A DNA stretch of 64,000 bases from Sphingomonas sp. TREG-RG-20F-R18-01 (GTDB lineage: Bacteria; Pseudomonadota; Alphaproteobacteria; Sphingomonadales; Sphingomonadaceae): positions 310,001 to 374,000 of the forward strand of contig NZ_JAKNQQ010000004.1 in the NCBI RefSeq assembly GCF_022662475.1. The letters are read 5' to 3'. Within the stretch, counting starts at the first letter, position 1. Each line of letters opens with the position of its first letter. The notes under the pieces are model-generated. The model was not told the origin of the DNA and did no database searches. It saw only the letters and a program-made list of their open reading frames with translations. The position numbers were made by a program, and so were the translations under genes. Of the stretch, positions 9,017 through 17,862 are shown in pieces.

Positions 9017-10069
9017 ATGGCACTGATCGCAATCCTCGCCGGAGACGGCATCGGCCCCGAAGTCACGCACGAAGCGCGCCGCGTGCTCGAGGCGCTCGGG
9101 CTCGACCTCACGTTCGAGGACGGCCTCGTCGGCGGTGCGGCGTATCGCAAGACCAGCCACCCGCTCCCGCCCGAGACGCTCGAGCTCGCGCACCGCGCGG
9201 ACGCGATCCTGTTCGGCGCGGTCGGCGATCCCGACATGGACGGGCTCGAGCGGTCGGTGCGGCCCGAGCAGGCGATCCTCGGGCTGCGCAAGGAACTCGG
9301 CCTGTTCGCCAACATCCGGCCCGCGACGATGCTGCCGGGGCTCGAGGAGTCGTCCGCGCTGCGCCCAGAAATCGCGCGCGCGATCGACATGGTGATCGTC
9401 CGCGAGCTGACCGGCGACGTCTATTTTGGTGAAAAGAGTCGTGGCTTCACGCACACTGGCCTTCGCGAAGCGCAGGACATGATGCGCTACGACGAGGTCG
9501 AGATCGCGCGGATCGTACGCGTCGGGTTCGAGATGGCGGCGCGGCGGGGCCGGATGCTGACCTCGGTCGACAAGGCCAACGTCCTCGAGACGTCGCAGCT
9601 GTGGCGCGAGATCGTCAACGAGATCGCGCGCGACTATGCCGAGGTCAAGCTGACCCACATGTATGTCGACAATGCCGCGATGCAGCTGGTCCGCAACCCG
9701 GGGGCGTTCGACGTGATCGTGACGAGCAACCTGTTCGGCGACATCCTGTCCGACCAGGCGAGCATGTGCGTCGGGTCGATCGGGATGCTCCCGTCGGCGT
9801 CGCTCAACGACTGGCAGGGAACGTGCGGGCTGTACGAGCCGATCCACGGGTCGGCGCCGGACATCGCGGGGCAGGGCAAGGCGAACCCGTGCGCGGCAAT
9901 CCTGTCGGCGGCGCTGTTGCTGCGGCATTCACTGTCGGATGACGCTTCTGCGGAGCGGATCGAGCATGCGGTGCGCGCGGCGATCGCGGATGGCGCGCGG
10001 ACGGTGGATCTGGGCGGGGCGCTGACGACCGCACAGATGGGCGATGCGGTACTGGCGGCGCTGAAGTGA
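9017..10069 (+). CDS. leuB: 3-isopropylmalate dehydrogenase
   Basis: A 350-residue NAD-dependent enzyme that oxidises and decarboxylates 3-isopropylmalate in leucine synthesis. Clear marks are AILAGDGIGPEV at the N-terminus, the substrate-binding region ending in LRKELGLFANIRP, ELTGDVYFGE, DKANVLETS, and VTSNLFGDILSDQ with the metal-binding aspartates, then GSAPDIAGQGKANP. It is full length. The ATG at 9017 follows recO closely, although there is no evidence for functional coupling. A triple palindromic repeat lies just after its stop. Confidence 0.96.
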   Translation: MALIAILAGDGIGPEVTHEARRVLEALGLDLTFEDGLVGGAAYRKTSHPLPPETLELAHRADAILFGAVGDPDMDGLERSVRPEQAILGLRKELGLFANIRPATMLPGLEESSALRPEIARAIDMVIVRELTGDVYFGEKSRGFTHTGLREAQDMMRYDEVEIARIVRVGFEMAARRGRMLTSVDKANVLETSQLWREIVNEIARDYAEVKLTHMYVDNAAMQLVRNPGAFDVIVTSNLFGDILSDQASMCVGSIGMLPSASLNDWQGTCGLYEPIHGSAPDIAGQGKANPCAAILSAALLLRHSLSDDASAERIEHAVRAAIADGARTVDLGGALTTAQMGDAVLAALK

Positions 10070-10080
10070 CCGCTTTCTGA

Positions 10081-10229
10081 AGCCCCTCCCCTTCAGGGGA
10101 GGGGTTGGGGGTGGGGCAGTTCAGCAGAACAGGTCTCTCTGCGAGGCACTTCCCCACCCCAACCCCTCCCCTGAAGGGGAGGGGCTAAGAAGAAGTGCCT
10201 CACTCCTCCCCTGAGGGGGAGGGGCTTTA
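10081..10229. repeat. Palindromic intergenic repeat, family B (three arms)
   Basis: Left arm CCCCTCCCCTTCAGGGGAGG plus GGTTGGGGGTGGGG at 10083-10116; inverted right arm at 10151-10186; and a third partial arm CTCCCCTGAGGGGGAGGGGC at 10205-10225. It sits between the convergent leuB and the aldehyde dehydrogenase and could act as a bidirectional terminator. Related copies are at 38942, 57880 and 61931. Confidence 0.85.
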
Positions 10230-10233
10230 GAAA

Positions 10234-11580
10234 TCACCCGATCACGGTCTTGAGGTTCATGAACTCATGCAACCCGTACGGCCCAAGCTCCCGCCCGTGG
10301 CCCGACCGCTTCACCCCGCCGAACGGCGCTTCCGGCGACGACGCGAGCATCGCATTCACCGCGATCATGCCAACCTCGAGATCGCGCTCGAACCGCGCGC
10401 GTTCGTCCGCGTCGTTGGTCCACACCGACGAGCCGAGCCCGAACGGCACCGCATTGGCCAGCGCGATCGCCGAATCGATATCCTCGGCCTTGAACAGCAT
10501 CGCAATCGGCCCGAACAGTTCCTCATGCGCGACCGCATGATCGAGCGGCACGTCGACCAGAATCCCCGCCGACATATACGCCCCCTTCCCGGGAAGCGCC
10601 TCGCCGCCGAACAACAGCTTCGCGCCCGCCTGTTCGAACAGCTTGAGCTGGCCAAGCACGGTCTGGCGCTGCTCCTCGCTCGACAGCGGCCCCATCGTGC
10701 TGTCGGCATCGAGCGGGTCGCCCGCGACCACCGCCTGCATCCCCGCCGAGAACTTCTCGAGGAACGTGTCGTAGATATCGGCATGGACGATCATCCGCTT
10801 GGCGCAGATGCACGACTGGCCGGTGTTCTGCACCCGCGCGGTCACCGCTTGCTTGACCGCCTCGTCCAGGTCGGCGGACGGCATCACGATGAACGGATCG
10901 GATCCGCCGAGTTCGAGCACGACCTTCTTGAGCGCGCGCCCCGCCGCCTCAGCAACCTTCATGCCAGCGCCTTCGCTCCCGGTGAGCGTCACCGCGACGA
11001 TCCGGTCGTCCGCGATCAGCGCGGCGACCTTGTCCGACTTGATCGCGAGGTTCTGGAACAACCCCGCCGGGCCGCCCGCCGCGATCACCATCTCCTCGAG
11101 CGCAGCGCCGCAGCCCTGGACGTTCGACGCATGCTTGAGCAACCCGACATTCCCCGCAAGGATCGTCGGCGCCATGAAGCGGACGACCTGCCAGTAGGGG
11201 AAGTTCCACGGCATCACCGCGAGCACCGGCCCCGTCGGATGCCACGTCGCGGTCGCATTCGGGAACGCGCGGGGTTCGAGCATCGCGGGGCCCTCCTGCG
11301 CATAGTGGCGGAACGCAGCGGCGCATTTCTCGACCTCGGACAGCGCGGAGGCGAGCGTCTTGCCCATTTCGCGCGTCGCGATCTCGGCGAGCCGGTGCGC
11401 ATTGGCATCGAACTGCTCGGCGATCTTCTCGAGCAGCGCGGCGCGCGTCGCGACATCGGTCAGCCGCCACTCGCGGAACGTCGCTTCGGCGCGCGCGACC
11501 CTGGTCTCGATCTCGTCCCCGGTCAGCTCGGGATAGCTCTCACCGGGGGCTCCGGTGGCGGGGTTGATACTGGTAAACAT
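10234..11580 (-). CDS. NAD(P)-dependent aldehyde dehydrogenase, succinate-semialdehyde dehydrogenase-like
   Basis: A 448-residue aldehyde dehydrogenase in the short SSADH (Sad/YneI-like) group. The start MFTSINPATG at 11580 is supported by the gene beginning right before the divergent xseB region. Motifs: LAVMPWNFPYWQV (cofactor entry), VTLTGSEGAG, LELGGSDPFIV with the general-base Glu, QNTGQSCICAKR with the catalytic Cys, and EELFGPIA. The enzyme probably oxidises succinate semialdehyde or a related aldehyde for entry to the TCA cycle; the exact substrate is uncertain. It is transcribed toward a family-B repeat shared with leuB. Confidence 0.88.
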   Translation of the reverse strand: MFTSINPATGAPGESYPELTGDEIETRVARAEATFREWRLTDVATRAALLEKIAEQFDANAHRLAEIATREMGKTLASALSEVEKCAAAFRHYAQEGPAMLEPRAFPNATATWHPTGPVLAVMPWNFPYWQVVRFMAPTILAGNVGLLKHASNVQGCGAALEEMVIAAGGPAGLFQNLAIKSDKVAALIADDRIVAVTLTGSEGAGMKVAEAAGRALKKVVLELGGSDPFIVMPSADLDEAVKQAVTARVQNTGQSCICAKRMIVHADIYDTFLEKFSAGMQAVVAGDPLDADSTMGPLSSEEQRQTVLGQLKLFEQAGAKLLFGGEALPGKGAYMSAGILVDVPLDHAVAHEELFGPIAMLFKAEDIDSAIALANAVPFGLGSSVWTNDADERARFERDLEVGMIAVNAMLASSPEAPFGGVKRSGHGRELGPYGLHEFMNLKTVIG

Positions 11581-11688
11581 GGAAATCGCTCCTGCGGGGA
11601 AGCCCAGAGATGGGATTGCGACCATCAAACGCAAAGTCTTGGCGACGTATCCTTGACCCCCGTCGCATGCCTGCCGCATAGGTTGCTC

Positions 11689-11928
11689 ATGGATATACCG
11701 ATCGAAGAGCTGACGTTCGAAGCGGCGTTGAAGGAACTGGAGGGGATCGTGTCGAGGCTCGAAAGCGGCGATGCGCCGCTGGACCAGGCGATCGCGCTCT
11801 ACGAACGTGGCGACAAGCTGCGCCGGCGTTGCGATGACCGTCTCAACGCGGCACAGGCGCGGATCGAAGCGATCCGTACCGATAGCGAGGGGCGGGCCAT
11901 CGGCACGCAGCCCTTTGCGGCAGGTTGA
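11689..11928 (+). CDS. xseB: Exodeoxyribonuclease VII small subunit
   Basis: A 79-residue protein matching XseB: FEAALKELEGIVSRLESGDA, then PLDQAIALYERGDKLRRRCDD, forming the two-helix coil that binds the large subunit XseA. The complex degrades single-stranded DNA to oligonucleotides. It starts at 11689 and ends 4 bases before the GTG of ispA, which is the usual xseB-ispA arrangement. xseA is not in this window. Confidence 0.93.
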   Translation: MDIPIEELTFEAALKELEGIVSRLESGDAPLDQAIALYERGDKLRRRCDDRLNAAQARIEAIRTDSEGRAIGTQPFAAG

Positions 11929-11932
11929 CCCC

Positions 11933-12832
11933 GTGACCATAGCGCCCCTGTTGCTCGCCGAGGCCCTGTCCGAGGTTGGCACCGACATCGACCAGCGGCT
12001 CGATTCGCTGATCGCCATTCCCGACGACGCCCGCGCGCCGCTATACCGCGCGATGCGCCATGCCGCGATCGGCGGAGGCAAGCGCCTGCGCCCGTTGCTG
12101 GTAATGGCGACCGGGCGGTTGTTCGCGGTCGATCGGGATTGCGTCGGACGTGCCGGCGCGGCGATCGAATGCGTCCACGTCTATTCGCTGATCCACGACG
12201 ATCTGCCCGCGATGGACAATGACGACATGCGGCGCGGCAAGCCAACCGTCCACAAGGCGTTCGACGAAGCCACCGCGATCCTCGCGGGCGATTGCCTGCA
12301 TGCGCTGGCGTTCGAGATCCTTGCCGATCCCGCAACCCATGCCGATCCGTTCGTGCGCAGCGAACTCGTGCTCGATCTGGCGCGGGCGGCGGGGCCGGCG
12401 GGCATGGCTGGCGGGCAGGCGATGGACCTCGAAGCGGAGAAGACCACCTTCGATCTGCCGACCGTCACGCGGTTGCAGGCGATGAAGACCGGAGCGTTGA
12501 TCGCCTGTTCGGTGGAGGCCGGCGCGATCCTCGGCAAGCTGCCGCCCGAGGGGCGCACGGGCCTGCGCGGGTATGCGCGCGACCTGGGGCTCGCGTTCCA
12601 GATCGCCGACGACATCCTCGACGTCGAGGGCGACGAGGCCGCGGTCGGGAAGAAGCTCCACAAGGACGCCGGGGCCGGCAAGGAAACCTTCCTCTCACTG
12701 CTCGGCCTGCCGCGCGCGCGCGAACAGGCGCGGATGCTGGTAGACCAGGCGATCGCGCATCTCCACGCGTTCGGCCCCGAGGCCGATCTGCTCCGCGAAA
12801 TCGCCCGCTTCACGCTCGAGCGCGATCGGTGA
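11933..12832 (+). CDS. ispA: Polyprenyl (farnesyl diphosphate) synthase
   Basis: A 299-residue trans-prenyltransferase that condenses isopentenyl diphosphate with allylic diphosphates to give FPP. The first Asp-rich motif is HDDLPAMDNDDMRRG near residues 86-100 and the second is FQIADDILDVEGD. GGGKRLRPLLV binds IPP. The start is a GTG at 11933, 4 bases after xseB; no ATG fits the family N-terminus. Its TGA stop overlaps the GTG start of coaD (GTGA), so the three genes are probably translated as an operon. Confidence 0.94.
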   Translation: MTIAPLLLAEALSEVGTDIDQRLDSLIAIPDDARAPLYRAMRHAAIGGGKRLRPLLVMATGRLFAVDRDCVGRAGAAIECVHVYSLIHDDLPAMDNDDMRRGKPTVHKAFDEATAILAGDCLHALAFEILADPATHADPFVRSELVLDLARAAGPAGMAGGQAMDLEAEKTTFDLPTVTRLQAMKTGALIACSVEAGAILGKLPPEGRTGLRGYARDLGLAFQIADDILDVEGDEAAVGKKLHKDAGAGKETFLSLLGLPRAREQARMLVDQAIAHLHAFGPEADLLREIARFTLERDR

Positions 12833-13353
12833 CGATCCGCACCGGGGTCTACCCCGGCACCTTCGATCCGGTGACGCTCGGGCACATGGACATCATCCGC
12901 CGCGGCGCGAAGCTGGTCGACCGGCTGGTGATCGGCGTGACCACCAACCCGTCCAAGTCGCCGATGTTCACGATCGACGAGCGGATGGCGATGGTCCAGC
13001 GCGAGGTCGAGGGGGTCGAGGGCGAGATCCACGTCGTCAGCTTCGATTCGCTGCTGATGGACTTCGCCGAGCGCGAGGGGGCGAGGGTCATCGTTCGCGG
13101 ACTGCGCGCGGTCGCCGATTTCGAATATGAGTATCAGATGGCCGGCATGAACCAGCAGATCAATCCGCGGGTCGAGACGGTGTTCCTGATGGCGGACGTG
13201 TCGCTCCAGCCGATCGCCAGCCGGCTGGTCAAGGAGATCGCGCTGTACGGCGGACCGATCGACCGGTTCGTCACGCCGGCGGTCGCGGCCGAGGTCGCGG
13301 ATCGCGTCGATCGCATCGGGCGGAAGGGCGAGGCGCACCGCCTTCGCCCCTGA
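12829..13353 (+). CDS. coaD: Pantetheine-phosphate adenylyltransferase
   Basis: A 174-residue nucleotidyltransferase for the fourth step of coenzyme A synthesis. It begins at a GTG overlapping the ispA stop by four bases. TGVYPGTFDPVTLGHMDII contains the T/HxGH signature region, VRGLRAVADFEYE is the pantetheine-site block, and SLQPIASRLVKEIA is the C-terminal adenylate-binding part. Its length matches the family plus a short extension. It is translationally coupled to ispA. Confidence 0.95.
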   Translation: MTIRTGVYPGTFDPVTLGHMDIIRRGAKLVDRLVIGVTTNPSKSPMFTIDERMAMVQREVEGVEGEIHVVSFDSLLMDFAEREGARVIVRGLRAVADFEYEYQMAGMNQQINPRVETVFLMADVSLQPIASRLVKEIALYGGPIDRFVTPAVAAEVADRVDRIGRKGEAHRLRP

Positions 13354-13481
13354 AAATACCCGTGGCCCTATTATGGTCGCTTTCGCGCGGCATCTGCCGT
13401 CATACGGCTGCGGTGACGTTCACGTTGGCGCAAGCGACGACTTGGTCTAAGCGACCTTTCACCGAGATTTTTCGCGGGGAC

Positions 13482-14243
13482 ATGATGCGTTTCGTTGCCA
13501 CCCTTCTTGCCTTCATCCTCGCGCTGGTTTCCGGCCCCGCTTTCGCCGCCAAGAAGGAGAAGGTGCAGGTCAAGGACGCCAAGGTGGTGACCACCGGTCG
13601 CCCGCCCGTCCCGTCCGTGACCGACCCCGCGAACCTGTGGTATCTGGACCTGTCGACCGGCGGTCGTGTCGTCATCTGGCTGCGGCCGGATGCAGCGCCC
13701 AAGATGGTCGAGCGGGTGAAGTTGCTGACCAGTCAGCATTTCTACGATGGCCTGCTGTTCCACCGCGTGATCGAAGGGTTCATGGCGCAGACCGGCGACC
13801 CGAAGGGCGACGGCACCGGCGGTTCGACCCTCCCGAACGTCCCCGCCGAGTTCAACTGGCTGCCGCACGTCCGCGGCGCGGTGTCGGCGGCCCGGGAGGG
13901 AGCGCCGGAGGGCGCCTCGGTCGAGGACGTCGCCAAGGCCGAGAACAGCGCCAACAGCCAGTTTTTCATCGTGTTCAACCCGACGATGAAGCTCGACAAG
14001 AAATATACGGTGTTCGGTCGCGTGATCTCGGGCATGGAATATGTCGATGCGGTTGCGCGCGGTGAGCCGCCGACGGCGCCGTCGCGGATCCTTCACGCCT
14101 ATCTCGGCACGGATAATCCCCCGGCTTACGTCCCTGCACCGCCCATGCCCGCGGCACCCGCGGCATTGCCGACCGCCGCTCCCGCGTTCAAGCTTGCGCC
14201 CCGGGCCAAGCCAGTCGCCACGCCGCGCAAGAAGGCGGCGTAA
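13482..14243 (+). CDS. Exported cyclophilin-type peptidyl-prolyl cis-trans isomerase
   Basis: A 253-residue periplasmic PPIase. MMRFVATLLAFILALVSG and then PAFA form a Sec signal peptide. The cyclophilin core has LLFHRVIEGFMAQTGDPKG and NSQFFIVFNP, including the catalytic Arg of FHR. A Pro/Ala-rich tail of about 45 residues ends in a basic PRKKAA segment. Two tandem ATGs (13482, 13485) could start; the GGGGA at 13476-13480 better fits the second. The enzyme speeds proline isomerisation in folding of exported proteins. It lies in the coaD-ppi-queA run; the 128-base gap before it probably holds a promoter. Confidence 0.92.
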   Translation: MMRFVATLLAFILALVSGPAFAAKKEKVQVKDAKVVTTGRPPVPSVTDPANLWYLDLSTGGRVVIWLRPDAAPKMVERVKLLTSQHFYDGLLFHRVIEGFMAQTGDPKGDGTGGSTLPNVPAEFNWLPHVRGAVSAAREGAPEGASVEDVAKAENSANSQFFIVFNPTMKLDKKYTVFGRVISGMEYVDAVARGEPPTAPSRILHAYLGTDNPPAYVPAPPMPAAPAALPTAAPAFKLAPRAKPVATPRKKAA

Positions 14244-14277
14244 TCCGCCAGCCGGTGCGGCGCGCTAAAGGAGCGTC

Positions 14278-15312
14278 ATGAAAGTCGACCTGTTCGATTT
14301 CGCGCTGCCGCCCGAGCGGATCGCGTTGCGCCCCGCCGTGCCCAGGGATTCGGCGCGGATGCTTGTGCTGGACGGCGCGGCGACACGGGATCGTTCGGTT
14401 GCCGACCTTCCCGCTGAACTGCGGGCGGGCGATCTGCTCGTGTTCAACGATACGCGGGTGATCCCGGCCCAACTGGAGGGGCGGCGCGGCGATTCGAAGA
14501 TCGGCGCGACGCTTCACAAGCGCGAGGGGCCACGGCGCTGGCGCGCCTTCATCCGCAATGCCCGCCGGTTGAAGCAGGACGATGCGATCGATTTCGGGGC
14601 GGGCGTCATTGCGCGTGCGCGCGACCGCGGGGACGATGGCAGTTTCGCGCTCGACTTCGAGGGGGACGAGCCAGTCGAGGTGCTGCTCGAGCGCGCGGGC
14701 CGGATGCCGTTGCCGCCCTATATCGCCGCGCGCCGTCCCGCCGACGCGCAGGACGCGGACGATTACCAGACGATGTTTGCAGCCGAGAAGGGCGCGGTGG
14801 CCGCGCCGACCGCGGCGTTGCACTTCACGCCCGGTCTGCTTGCCAACCTCGCGGCCGCCGGGGTCGAGCATGCGACGCTGACGCTGCATGTCGGGGCAGG
14901 AACGTTCCTGCCGGTCAAGGCAGATGACACCACGAAGCATCGCATGCATGCCGAATGGGGGCGGATCGACGCGGCGACGGCCGACCGGCTCAACACCGTG
15001 CGCGCACGCAGTGGGCGGGTGATTGCGGTCGGCACGACCAGCCTGCGACTGATCGAAAGTGCGGCGGATGCGGCGGGTGTGATCAAGCCGTTCGAGGGCG
15101 ATACCGCGATCTTCATCACGCCGGGATATCGCCTTCGCGGGATCGACGGGCTGATGACCAATTTTCACCTGCCGCGGTCCACCTTGTTCATGCTCGTCAG
15201 CGCGCTGATGGGGATCGAGCGGATGCAGAACGCCTACGACCACGCGATACGCGACGGATACCGATTCTACAGCTATGGCGATGCCAGTCTGCTGTTGCCG
15301 TCGAAGGGCTGA
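14278..15312 (+). CDS. queA: S-adenosylmethionine:tRNA ribosyltransferase-isomerase
   Basis: A 344-residue QueA, which transfers the ribosyl group of SAM to 7-aminomethyl-7-deazaguanine in tRNA to make epoxyqueuosine. Typical blocks are [17 protein letters not shown] at the start, [49 protein letters not shown] and [16 protein letters not shown]. An AAAGGAG site at 14269-14275 sets the ATG at 14278. Its TGA is followed within 2 bases by the next ATG. A tgt gene, often adjacent, is not present here. Confidence 0.96.
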   Translation: MKVDLFDFALPPERIALRPAVPRDSARMLVLDGAATRDRSVADLPAELRAGDLLVFNDTRVIPAQLEGRRGDSKIGATLHKREGPRRWRAFIRNARRLKQDDAIDFGAGVIARARDRGDDGSFALDFEGDEPVEVLLERAGRMPLPPYIAARRPADAQDADDYQTMFAAEKGAVAAPTAALHFTPGLLANLAAAGVEHATLTLHVGAGTFLPVKADDTTKHRMHAEWGRIDAATADRLNTVRARSGRVIAVGTTSLRLIESAADAAGVIKPFEGDTAIFITPGYRLRGIDGLMTNFHLPRSTLFMLVSALMGIERMQNAYDHAIRDGYRFYSYGDASLLLPSKG

Positions 15313-15314
15313 GG

Positions 15315-15815
15315 ATGCGTCTGGTCGTTGTCGCGATACTAGGGTTGAGCGTCATGGCCGCGGGGAGCGCAACCGCGCAGACCATGCCGCCGGTCGCCGC
15401 AGCGCCGGTTGCGCCCGCCCAGCCGACCGCGACGATCGTCGCCGAGCCAGCCGCCGTGTTCATCGCCGCCTGCGACCAGAATGGCGATGCGCGTACCAGC
15501 CGCGCGGAACTCGATGCTTGCGTTGCGCGCAGCTTCGCACGGATCGATACGGCGAACAGCGGGACGATCGGGTATATCGGCTATGCCGATTGGGCGCTGC
15601 TGTGGCTGGGGGACCGCAACGCCTTGCCGAGCCCGTTCGGCGTCGACGCCAACCAGGACAATCGCATCACGGTGGCTGAACTGCAGGGCGAATTCGGGCG
15701 CCTGTTCGAGCGGTTCGACCTCGACCGCGATGGCATGGTGACGCGCGCGGAATTGCTGACGATCCGTAGCGGGTTGCGGCCCGTGGACACGGGCAAGCGC
15801 AAGCGCAAGCCGTAG
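15315..15815 (+). CDS. Exported EF-hand domain protein
   Basis: A 166-residue protein with an N-terminal signal peptide (MRLVVVAILGLSVMAAGSAT, cleavage near AQ) and at least three EF-hand calcium loops: DQNGDARTSRAE (54-65), DANQDNRITVAE (111-122) and DLDRDGMVTRAE (135-146); a degenerate one lies near 78-90. It ends in a short Lys/Arg tail, KRKRKP. It starts two bases after queA stops, so it is probably co-transcribed. A periplasmic calcium sensor or buffer is likely, but the target is unknown. Confidence 0.85.
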   Translation: MRLVVVAILGLSVMAAGSATAQTMPPVAAAPVAPAQPTATIVAEPAAVFIAACDQNGDARTSRAELDACVARSFARIDTANSGTIGYIGYADWALLWLGDRNALPSPFGVDANQDNRITVAELQGEFGRLFERFDLDRDGMVTRAELLTIRSGLRPVDTGKRKRKP

Positions 15816-15953
15816 CGATTGCGGATGGCCCACCTCCGCGCGATCCGTGCAAAGCCGAAGCGGCCGGATCCGCGCCGGTTTTCCGACCGTGCCGGAAACC
15901 AGCGGGCGGGGATCGTTCGCCAACCTCGCACGCTATCATAGGAGCGCGGACTC

Positions 15954-16613
15954 ATGGGGGATCCGCGCTATCGGTTGGTCATCTTCGATTTCGACGGCAC
16001 CCTGGCCGACAGCGGCGACTGGTTCCTGTCGACCGTCGACCACCTCGCCGATCGCTTCAAGTTTCGCCGCGTTTCCCGCGATGAGGTCGAGGCACTGCGC
16101 GGCAAGAGCACCCGGGACGTGATCCGCCATCTCGGCATTCCGCGCTGGAAGCTCCCCGCGATGGGGCGCTATCTGCACGGCTTGCTGGCGCAGCAGACTG
16201 ACCGGATCGCCTTGTTCGAGGGCATTCCGCGCGTCTTGCACGCGCTTCGCGAGGGCGGCGTGCGGCTGGCGTTGGTGACCTCCAACGCGGAGCAGAATGC
16301 GCGTGCGATCCTCGGCCCGCATGCGGCGCTGTTCGAGCGGCTCGAATGTGGCGCGTCGTTGTTCGGCAAGGCGCGATGCTATCGGCGCGTGATCCGACAG
16401 AGCCGCGTGATGGTCTCCGACGTGCTATCGATCGGCGACGAGACGCGCGACATCCAGGCCGCGCACAAGGTGGGGATTGCGTCGGGCGCGGTGTTGTGGG
16501 GCTATGCGCACCCGGACGCGCTGGTGGAGATGCGCCCCGACCTGGTGTTCGCGACGCCAGAGCAGATCGTGCAGCGGGTGCTTGCCGACCCGTCGATCCC
16601 ATATATCGCGTGA
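15954..16613 (+). CDS. HAD-superfamily hydrolase
   Basis: A 219-residue haloacid-dehalogenase-fold phosphatase, similar in layout to phosphoglycolate phosphatases. Motif I is VIFDFDGTLADS near residues 9-20 with both catalytic Asp residues, motif II is LALVTSNAEQN, motif III Lys is probably in LFGKARCYRRVI, and motif IV is LSIGDETRDIQAA. A helical cap lies between motifs I and II. The substrate is not evident. The 138-base gap upstream shows no gene. Confidence 0.88.
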   Translation: MGDPRYRLVIFDFDGTLADSGDWFLSTVDHLADRFKFRRVSRDEVEALRGKSTRDVIRHLGIPRWKLPAMGRYLHGLLAQQTDRIALFEGIPRVLHALREGGVRLALVTSNAEQNARAILGPHAALFERLECGASLFGKARCYRRVIRQSRVMVSDVLSIGDETRDIQAAHKVGIASGAVLWGYAHPDALVEMRPDLVFATPEQIVQRVLADPSIPYIA

Positions 16614-16645
16614 CTTGCCGTCTACCGCGTTGCTAATTGCAACCG

Positions 16646-17740
16646 ATGTCCGATGCTCCCGATGCCGCAGCCCTGCTGGTGCAGGATCTCCAACCGACGA
16701 CGCACAAGGGGTTGGTCTATCCCTTTGGCGGGCGGGAGCCGGAATCGGGGGCAGCGCTGCCGGTCGCGCCGGGCATTCGCTGGGTGCGGCTGCACATTCC
16801 CGGACCGTTGCGGCATGTCAATTGCTGGCTGCTCGACGACGTTGACGATCGCGGCGAGGGCGTCGCGTTGGTCGACACCGGGATGAATACCACCGAGGCG
16901 CGGGATGCATGGAAGACGCTGTGGCGGGACCCGCTGTCCGGCGTCCGCGTGACGCAGATGATCGGGACGCATTTCCACCCCGACCATATCGGGCTGGCGG
17001 GATGGATGTGTGATCGCCACGACGCGCCGCTGGTGATGACCCGCGGCGAATGGCTGACCGCGCGGATGCTGATTGCGGATGCGCGCGATGCCGTGCCTGA
17101 GGAAATGCTCGCCTTCTGGCGTGGTGCGGGGTGGGACATGGCGCAGATTGCGCATGCCGAAGCGCGCGGCTGGGCCGGTTTCCGAAAGATCGTCACGCCA
17201 TTGCCGCTCGGTTACCGGCGCATCGCGCAGGGCGACACGCTGACGATCGGCGATGTCGCGTGGCACGTCGTCGTCGGGTCCGGTCACAGCCCGGAACACG
17301 CGTGCCTGTACGATCCGGTCGGCAGGGTTCTGATCGCGGGAGACCAGGTATTGCCGCGAATCAGCCCGAACGTATCGCTCGGCGTGACCGAACCGGAGGC
17401 GGATCCGCTAGGGGAATGGTTCGCGTCGATTGCGCGCCTTCGGCAGCTTCCCGACGATCTGCTCGTGCTGCCCGGGCATGGCGATCCGTTTACCGGATTG
17501 CACCGCCGGCTGGAGGCGATGGACCGCGAACATCGCGAACGGCTGGACGAACTCCATGCGTTTCTCGACGAGCCGCGCCGCGCGATCGACTGTTTCGGGC
17601 GCCTGTTTCGCCGGGCGATCGGTCCCGACATGCTCGGCATGGCGACCGGCGAGGCACTGGCGCATCTCCGGCGGCTCGAGGTCGAGCGACGGGCGAAACG
17701 GGAGATGGTCGAAGGCGTGTGGTGGTTTCACGCCGCATGA
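16646..17740 (+). CDS. Metallo-beta-lactamase fold hydrolase
   Basis: A 364-residue MBL-fold protein starting at MSDAPDAAALL (16646). The zinc-binding HxHxDH motif appears as GTHFHPDHIGLAG near residues 112-124, with later ligands in GHSPEHACLY, IAGDQVLP and LPGHGDPFTGL. The C-terminal 90 residues contain a winged-helix-like segment (HLRRLEVERRAKREMV), as in the LACTB2/RNase Z-like hydrolase group. It is cytosolic. Substrates in this branch range from thioesters to RNA, so function is open. Confidence 0.88.
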   Translation: MSDAPDAAALLVQDLQPTTHKGLVYPFGGREPESGAALPVAPGIRWVRLHIPGPLRHVNCWLLDDVDDRGEGVALVDTGMNTTEARDAWKTLWRDPLSGVRVTQMIGTHFHPDHIGLAGWMCDRHDAPLVMTRGEWLTARMLIADARDAVPEEMLAFWRGAGWDMAQIAHAEARGWAGFRKIVTPLPLGYRRIAQGDTLTIGDVAWHVVVGSGHSPEHACLYDPVGRVLIAGDQVLPRISPNVSLGVTEPEADPLGEWFASIARLRQLPDDLLVLPGHGDPFTGLHRRLEAMDREHRERLDELHAFLDEPRRAIDCFGRLFRRAIGPDMLGMATGEALAHLRRLEVERRAKREMVEGVWWFHAA

Positions 17741-17862
17741 CACCAAAGCGCGCGGTGTCCCGGTAGCGCGACCGGGGGGGCGGCGTGCCGAAGCCATTCC
17801 GTTCACCCCCTTTTCGGCCTAGCCTGATCCAAAGCCGGCAGGCGAATCAGCAGGAGAGGCCT

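Noticed and set aside
10267-11688. Long plus-strand open frame opposite the aldehyde dehydrogenase, continuous with xseB
   Set aside because: It mirrors the dehydrogenase gene and is typical of codon-bias shadows; only the last 79 codons (from 11689) match XseB.
11581-12081. Upstream extension of the aldehyde dehydrogenase frame to 12081
   Set aside because: It would overlap xseB and ispA on the opposite strand; MFTSINPATG at 11580 is the normal family N-terminus.
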